Translations under genes and position numbers: made by a program
Part shown: in pieces, positions 27,301 through 36,300 of the stretch
How positions within the stretch are numbered: the first letter of the stretch is position 1
Layout of the letters: every line of letters starts with the position of its first letter
Notes under the pieces: generated by a model
What the model was told of the DNA's origin: nothing
Database searches by the model: none
Seen by the model: only the letters and a program-made list of their open reading frames with translations
NCBI GenBank assembly: GCA_963680875.1
Contig: OY804579.1
Coordinates: 32,349,804 to 32,413,803 of the forward strand
Source: Bathymodiolus brooksi
Lineage: Eukaryota > Mollusca > Bivalvia > Mytilida > Modiolidae
Direction: 5' to 3'
DNA: 64,000 nt

Positions 27301-30300
27301 TTCGTGAAATCTACATAAGAGGTCTTTAATGTGCAAGGGGGCGTGGAACGTTACTCACTATTATCCATAGACATGCTAGGCAGATCTGTGGGTCGAGAAG
27401 TGGAAACCGACAACAATGTGAATGGCTGTATTTATATGAAAAGAAATATTGAGCAGTTGATGGTCAATAATTCAACAAATATCAACAAAGCAAACAATTA
27501 CTTCTCACCTTAAATCTTTCATTCTAGTGTAGTTTAATATTCCTGGTTTATGATTGGACTATGTTGTAATCCTCACGGTATCAATTCCACGGTTGAAACA
27601 TCATGAGATATTATTAGCCGATTACCGCTTACGTCATCTTATCAATAATGTGGCAATACACATCTATGCACACGATTACATTAGAATGGAGATAACTGTA
27701 TTGTATTTGACAATTTCACGGCAATTTAATGGTCGCAAATGTCCGTTTACTGGCTCCGCTAACGCGTCGCCAGTAAAGTCAATTTGCGACCATCAAATCT
27801 CCAATTGATGCGGGGAAATTTTCAAATACAATACAGTTATCTCCTAAATACAAAACAGACACCGACATATGTTGTGTAAATCAGGGTCCTCGCTTGGGAC
27901 AGGTATAGATTAGAGCGTGGTTCAGCCAGATAAAGGGGTCCCAACATTACCCTTTTGGTAAATGTATTTCTAACAGAAATGCAGAAATAAACAAATAATA
28001 CAGAAACCTTCACAAATTCACATCTGCTCAAAAAGTCCACAACATGAACCAACACATTAGCATGGACAGGTTACTAACAGGGGCAGAGAGTGCGTGTTTG
28101 TTAACCAACCAATATCTAAGAAGTAGAGACCATTACTCTGATGACAAAAACATTGCTGATACTTCTAAAAGATTTAATACATTTTATATGAAGTACGATA
28201 CACTGCATGATTCTATTACATATTCTATTTATATTTTAGATACCTTCAGGAAGAAGGATACACCGTTAAACCTCCACACAGTAAGCCATCTGAAGAAGCA
28301 ACGTAAAGAGGTGTTAAAGGCAGAAAGTATATTTACAGAATTGCTATTGTATTCCATATTCCTGACTGTTCTGTATTTAATTAGTTTCAGTAATAGAGAT
28401 GTCAAATGGTACTACTCTAAACAACACTTAGATCAACAACTAATCAGTTATACTAATGACAACACAAGCCTGGATATGCTTAGATTTGAAAAGGTTGGTA
28501 GATTCCTGGATATTAAACAGGAAATTGTTCTATATAACCCGCTTTAGCTAGATTTTATTAATACAATCTCTTAATCTGTATATAGTTTTAAATTCTTTTC
28601 AATAGTCATGTGCAACCTTTGATATAATCTTCAACTTGTTGAAGGCGGTCAGTATGTGATTGAAGTAGAAGTATTACAATCCTCTGATATAATCTTCAAC
28701 TTGTTGAAGGCGGTCAGTATGTGATTGAAGTAGAAGTATTACAATCCTCTGATATAATCTTCACTTGTTGAAGGCGGTCAGAATGTGATTGAAGTAGAAG
28801 TATTACAATCCTCTGATATAATCTTCAACTTGTTGAAGGCGGTCAGTATGTGATTGACGTAGAAGTATTACAATCCTCTGATATAATCTTCACTTGTTGA
28901 AGGCGGTCAGAATGTGATTGAAGTAGAAGTATTACAATCCTCTGATATAATCTTCAACTTGTTGAAGGCGGTCAGTATGTGATTGACGTAGAAGTATTAC
29001 AATCCTCTGATATAATCTTCACTTGTTGAAGGCGGTCAGTATGTGATTGAAGTAGAAGTATTACAATCCTCTGATATAATCTTCACTTGTTGAAGGCGGT
29101 CAGTGTGTGATTGAAGAAGTATTACAATCCTCTGATATAATCTTCACTTGTTGAAGGCGGTCAGTATGTGATTGAAGTAGAAGTATTACAATCATTTGAT
29201 ATAATCTTCAACTTGTTGAAGGTGGTCAATATGTGATTGAAGTAGAAGTATTACAATCCTCTGATAAAATCTTCACTTGATGAAGGCGGTCAGTATGTGA
29301 TTGAAGTAGAAGTATTACAATCCTCTGATATAATCTTCAACTTGTTGAAGGCGGTCAGTATGTGATTGAAGTAGAAGTATTACAATCCTCTGATATAATC
29401 TTCACTTGTTGAAGGCGGTCAGTATGTGATTGAAGAAGTATTACAATCCTCTGATATAATCTTCACTTGTTGAAGGCGGTCAGTATGTGATTGAAGTAGA
29501 AGTATTATAATCCTTTGATTTAATCTTCAACTTGTTGAAGGCGGTCAGTATGTGATTGAAGTAGAAGTATTACAATCCTCTGATATAATCTTCACTTGTT
29601 GAAGGCGGTCAGTGTGTGATTGAAGAAGTATTACAATCCTCTGATATAATCTTCACTTGTTGAAGGCGGTCAGTATGTGATTGAAGTAGAAGTATTACAA
29701 TCATTTGATATAATCTTCAACTTGTTGAAGGTGGTCAATATGTGATTGAAGTAGAAGTATTACAATCCTCTGATAAAATCTTCACTTGATGAAGGCGGTC
29801 AGTATGTGATTGAAGTAGAAGTATTACAATCCTCTGATATAATCTTCAACTTGTTGAAGGCGGTCAGTATGTGATTGAAGTAGAAGTATTACAATCCTCT
29901 GATATAATCTTCACTTGTTGAAGGCGGTCAGTATGTGATTGAAGAAGTATTACAATCCTCTGATATAATCTTCACTTGTTGAAGGCGGTCAGTATGTGAT
30001 TGAAGTAGAAGTATTATAATCCTTTGATTTAATCTTCAACTTGTTGAAGGCGGTCAGTATGTGATTGAAGTAGAAGTATTACAATCCTCTGATATAATCT
30101 TCAACTTGTTGAAGGTTCTCAGTATGTGATTGAAGTAGAAGTATTACAATCCTCTGATATAATCTTCACTTGTTGAAGGCGGCCAGTATATGATTGAAGT
30201 AGAAGTATTACAATCCTCTGATATAATCTTCAACTTGTTGAAGGCAGTCAGTATGTGATTGAAGTAGAAATATTACAATCCTCTGATATAATCGTCAACT

Positions 30301-33300
30301 TGTTGAAGGCGGTCAGTATGTGATTGAAGAAGTATTACAATCCTCTGATATAATCTTCAACTTGTTGAAGGCGGTCAGTATGTGATTGAAGTAGAAGTAT
30401 TACAATCCTCTGATATAATCTTCACTTGTTGAAGGCGGTAGTATGTGATTGAAGTAGAAATATTACAATCCTCTGATATAATCTTCAACTTGTTGAAGGC
30501 GGTCAGTATGTGATTGAAGAAGTATTACAATCCTCTGATATAATCTTCAACTTGTTGAAGGCGGTCAGTATGTGATTGAAGAAGTATTACAATCCTCTGA
30601 TATAATCTTCACTTGTTGAAGGCGGTCAGTATGTGATTGAAGTAGAAGTATTACAATCATTTGATTTTATCTTCACTTGTTGAAGGCGGTCAGTATGTAA
30701 TTGAAGTAGAAGTATTACAATCCTCTGATATAATCTTCAACTTGTTGAAGGCGGTCAGTATGTGATTGAAGTAGAAGTATTACAATCCTCTGATATAATC
30801 TTCACTTGTTGAAGGCGGTAGTATGTGATTGAAGTAGAAATATTACAATCCTCTGATATAATCTTCAACTTGTTGAAGGCGGTCAGTATGTGATTGAAGA
30901 AGTATTACAATCCTCTGATATAATCTTCAACTTGTTGAAGGCGGTCAGTATGTGATTGAAGAAGTATTACAATCCTCTGATATAATCTTCACTTGTTGAA
31001 GGCGGTCAGTATGTGATTGAAGTAGAAGTATTACAATCATTTGATTTTATCTTCACTTGTTGAAGGCGGTCAGTATGTAATTGAAGTAGAAGTATTACAA
31101 TCCTCTGATATAATCTTCAACTTGTTGAAGGCGGTCAGTATGTGATTGAAGTAGAAGTATTACAATCCTCTGATATAATCTTCACTTGTTGAAGGCGGTA
31201 GTATGTGATTGAAGTAGAAGTATTACAATCCTCTGATATAATCTTCAACTTGTTGAAGGCGGTCAGTATGTGATTGAAGTAGAAATATTACAATCCTCTG
31301 ATATAATCTTCAACTTGTTGAAGGCGGTCAGTATGTGATTGAAGAAGTATTACAATCATTTGATTTAATCTTCACTTGTTGAAGGCGGTCAGTATGTGAT
31401 TGAAGTAGAAGTATTACAATCCTCTGATATAATCTTCAACTTGTTGAAGGCGGTCAGTATGTGATTGAAGTAGAAGTATTACAATCCTCTGATATAATCT
31501 TCACTTGTCGAAGGTGGTCAGTATGTGATTGAAGTAGAAGTATTACAATCCTCTGATATAATCTTCAACTTGTTGAAGGTGGTCAGTATGTGATTGAAGT
31601 AGAAGTATTACAATCAGATAAATGATCATTCAGGTAAAAGACTCCCCATAATTTTCTTTGGTAATTAAATATTTTGAGCTTATTTGCTGATTTCACTTAA
31701 GTTTAAATTAAGTGACATCCATATATCATGGAAGTGGCACCTCACCTGAAAATTACCTCTGAGAATCATCTTACATTTTTTGTCATATAATAAAAAATAA
31801 GTCTGCTAGAAACCTTTGGAAATGCTACTTTCACTTTTCATTTTACACATCAGGTGGATTCTTTCGAATGCAAGCAACTTTTTATTTGAAACTCAGGGTC
31901 ATCCTGAAATATCGAGGGGTACTGTTGTTTTAGGTATATTTTACATGGTTTATTTTTATAACAATATTCATTTTGTATTTTACTTCCTACTGTATCATAC
32001 ATCCTTTTGACTTGTTCCTGGAACTAAGAAATACTGTGAAGTGAAATAAATATTATGATTGCAATCTTGCACATAATTTTACCAATTTCGATAAATATGT
32101 TGAACCTAAACTCTAGTGTCCTTTTATCTGCTACAAAACGAGTCGTTCACATTGTTAATAAGCGAATATGAGCATCTCGTTCTCATTTATTTGTCCATCT
32201 GTGATAATTAATGTTACAATAGAATGTTAAAAATGAAAAAATTAAATAAGGCATTATTCAAAGAAATAAGCTTTGACCTTAATTAAAAAGGCAATGAGAA
32301 TGAACCCTTGTAATACAAAATATGAACTGCATTGCGTCAAATTAAGGACTCTGGAATATATATCTTCATATGTTTTTAACTGTAGTTGTATACAGATTAG
32401 TTTTTTCATCAATCTGTAGTATCTAAATTTAACTTCCAGTTGTCAGGTGGGTATGATGAAGTTAACAACAGAAATGTGCATTTAGTTCACTTAATTAATA
32501 TCGATGTATTTATTACGTTACCTTTCTTTGATGTGCATACCTTTCTTTGATGTTTATTACTTTACCTTTCTTTGATGTTCATACCTTTCTTTGATGTTTA
32601 TTACTTTACCTTTCTTTGATGTTTATTACTTTACCTTTCTTTGATGTTTATGCTTTACCTTTTTTGATGTTCATACCTTTCTTTGATGTTTATTACTATA
32701 CCTTTCTTTGATGTTAATACTATACCTTTCTTTGATGTTTATACTTTTACAGGTACAATCTACTGCAGATTTCTACACATGGCTCAATTATACATTGATT
32801 CCATTTGTTTTCCCTAAGCAGTCAGTGGATGGAACAAATCTACCAGCTTATTACAGACAGTACCTGCAAGATCAAGTTAATTTCCGTGTGGGTCCACTGA
32901 GGCTACGGCAGGTCAGGACTACTGAAGGTGAGAGTGATGGTTATAACAAAGTGAAAAATAAAGAATACCACACTGTCGGAACAGTAAATAATCAAATATC
33001 AAAATGGTAGAAAGAGACAAAGTGGATATCCCTAACATGACAGCTCACTTTCCTGGCTTAGTACAGGTACTAAAATCTGACGTGGTTAAACTAGCTTTAT
33101 TGGCCCAAAACCTCCCCTCTTAGTTAAATGATCCGGTCATGTAAGTGTGTTCCACATTTGAGTAAAATGCAACAGAGGAAGATTAAAAACAAAACTCTAC
33201 GACAAACGCGATGACTTCACTTTTCCCATAGTCAACTTCCGCTTCATCATTTGCAATATTCCAGCATTACTAGCGTATGGAGTTTACATTTCACAAGTCA

Positions 33301-36300
33301 TACTTTATTCTAGAGTTTGTGCTCAGTACAGTGATTTTCTGGACAGAGCTCAGCTGCTAACGCAAAATCTACTCAAACATGGTTACGTTGCTCCTAGGTT
33401 GAGGTCATCGCTACAAAAATTCTACGGTCTTTATCACAATCTGGTTGACCGTTACGAAATATCCATATATTTTACATAGATGTTTTCTTTCCTCTATCAC
33501 TGCCAAAACGTTTTACCGGACTCGACTGTATATATGAGTAACACGGCGGGTGTGTTATGAAAAGCAGGAACCGCTTACCATTCACGAGCACCTGAGTCCA
33601 CCCAAGGTTTTTAGGTGGGGTCCGTGTTGCTCATCTTTTTAGTTTTTATGTTGTCCTGTTACGTTCTGAATTATGTGTGGTGATGTCCGTTACTTATTGC
33701 ATTATGCATAATTCTTTTTAATTGATTTTTTGCTGCATATACTATTTTCCATAATAATTTTTCTAATGAGGGTTTTTGATTCTTGTTTATGTTGACTGAA
33801 TAATTGTACCTCATTATGCCATATGTTGTTTTTTGATTTATGTGGGCCAATTTTTGAACCCCACCTTCGCATTTAATGTATATATTTGGTTGTATTAGAA
33901 ACAAAAATAAAACTCGGCCACAATAGGCGGACCAAAATTGTTCCACAAATATTAGTTAGTTGTTCTTTGATGCGAACATAGCTTGCTGTACACTTCGTAT
34001 TTGTATATACTTTGGAAAACAGGAAATAGTCCGAGCACTCATGGATCACTTGGTTAAGGGGTTAGACAAAGTACATCTTTGTGTCGTCTTGTGTTATTAC
34101 ATTTTGGAGGGAGCATAAATATATATATATTTCACTCTTACTGTTTTGTATCAATATTTCTGCTATTTGTTTCTAGGTAACATGAGACAAATTCCTCAAT
34201 AATATCATTTTTTATGTCTTTTAAATTTTAATGGAATAGAAGGTACATGATAAATAAGTTTTAATATATCAATGTTCATATCACACCCCATAACAACCCG
34301 AGACGTCAATATTAGCCCTCGGCCTACAGCCCTCTAGCCTAATATGGGTGTCACGGGTTGATATGAGGTATGAACATTGCTATATAAAAACTTCTTATAT
34401 TACAAACTGTAGTAGTACGCTTGCTATAGAAAAATGTCTAAACAATACAGAGATATAAATATATATACGTATAATGATATTTTTTGTCAGAATTCTCTTC
34501 ATTCCTATTTAAAACAGTTTATTTAGATGTAGTGTGAATTTTAATGATTTTCTCCTGATTTGGAATTTGTTCTCATTTAAGTGTTTGTCACATTGAAAAG
34601 CATACTGGTTTACATTATTTTTGACTATATATATATATACATTTAAACAAAGTATTGCAAAAATTTTCGACGGCACAACCGTCTTCGTCAGTTGCAAAAC
34701 ATAAACTGCTAAGAGATACAAAAAAACAACAAGACAACGTTCAAACATCTAATCGTGCTACTATGATGTCGTAGAAAATTACTAAAAATGATCCTGAACA
34801 TTATCAATAAATAAAATACACAAAGCTCAAGATCAAACTTTGTGTAATCTAAGACCTGTTAATAGACTTGTTTTCAATTCTCCCCTAAAACTTTTTTCGA
34901 AGACGGTTGTGCCGTCGAAAATTTTTGCAATACTTTGTTTAAATGTATTTATAATCTCCATGAAGAAATATTTTGTTTGATTATATATATATAGATACAA
35001 CCACTTAATGACATATATATGGTAGATATGTTAGAGAAAGACAAGAATCAATTACGCAGTCTGAAATATGAACATTATATATGGATTTAAATAGATAATG
35101 GGAAGTTTCTCTGTTTTGTTCCGACACCTGAGTTTTCCGACATCCTGTGACTTCCGACAAGAAATTCAGGTCCCAAAATATTTCTTTAACATTCTTTGTT
35201 AAAAAACCTTGAATATTCCGACACCTGTCACTTCCGACATCCGACACTGTTTTACGGTCCCATTGTTATTAATTAATCCTGCCTTATCCGACCCTTTGAT
35301 CTGCTCATTAATAAATTAGCACCCTTCCATTTGTATCATTAAATATAAACCATTAACAAATTGACAGACTTACCTCACAAATAAATTGTGATTTTTAACT
35401 AATTGATTGGCAGGCAATTAGAGGCTGATTAGTAAGGGTTAAAAGTAGGTTTACAAAGAATTTATATGTAATAATTAAAATTTTACAGTTACCTGTTTTC
35501 ACTTTCTCTGTAAGGACATGTCTACAACCATTATCTGATATATTATGAAATTGTTCTAGGCTTGTGTACACAAATAAATTATTATTTGAATTTATTGATT
35601 GGCAGGTGATTAAAGACTCATTATTTAGGGTTAAAGTAAGCTTAACAAGTATATAATAATTCAGATTTTACAGATTACTGTTTTTCACTTGCTTTGTAAA
35701 GGACATGGCTACAACCAACAATTATCTGATCAGATTATGAAATTGTTCTAAATATATTAATTTTGTATAAATTAAATATTAAATGTATTTTCATCTACAT
35801 TGTAGTTCCAATTATTTAAACCATCCTACATAATCAAACATACACAATTTCTTCTCTTGTTAAATTTGTGCAAATTTCTGTTAACTAAAAAGAAAACCTG
35901 AGTATTCTGACATCCTGTACAATCCGACACATTTCCCTGATCCCTTGGTGTGTCGGATTAGACAGGTTCCACTGTATATACATTCTTATTACTATCACTG
36001 TGTCGATACGTCTGCTGGTGGACTACTAGTCCCCGGGGTATCATCCGCCCATTAGTCAGTGTTTCAGCACTGACATGGTTCATTAGATACATTTTTATTG
36101 AAATTTACAGTTTTTAAATATTGTAGTTATTATCAAAACTAAGGTTTTCCTTCCTCGGGTGACTGAAGCTGATTTTGTCTATCCTGTTTAGGCCATTTGG
36201 TTTTATTACTCTCAAACACTTTTAGATTATTTAGCCTTTTTAATCTTTCGGTTTTGAGCGTACCTGATGAAGGTCTTTCCATTGTGCGCACTAAATTAGA

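Larger units (their letters stand above)
26802..28239. other. Intron 5 (1,438 bp)
   Basis: It contains a tRNA-like SINE head (26930-27070, minus), a stretch at 27460-27512 resembling the flank of the 36-bp minisatellite at 52140-52210, and a palindromic MITE (27688-27844). The frame of exon 6 happens to be open upstream to 28044, but this part has no family similarity and precedes a good acceptor. Confidence 0.75.

Noticed and set aside
28044..28239. Upstream extension of the exon 6 frame
   Set aside because: Open by chance; no family similarity, and the acceptor at 28239 with matching phase gives the expected protein.
33671..33946. Minus-strand 91-codon ORF downstream of the retroelement tail
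   Set aside because: No recognisable motif; it overlaps the probable untranslated tail and starts from a non-conserved region.
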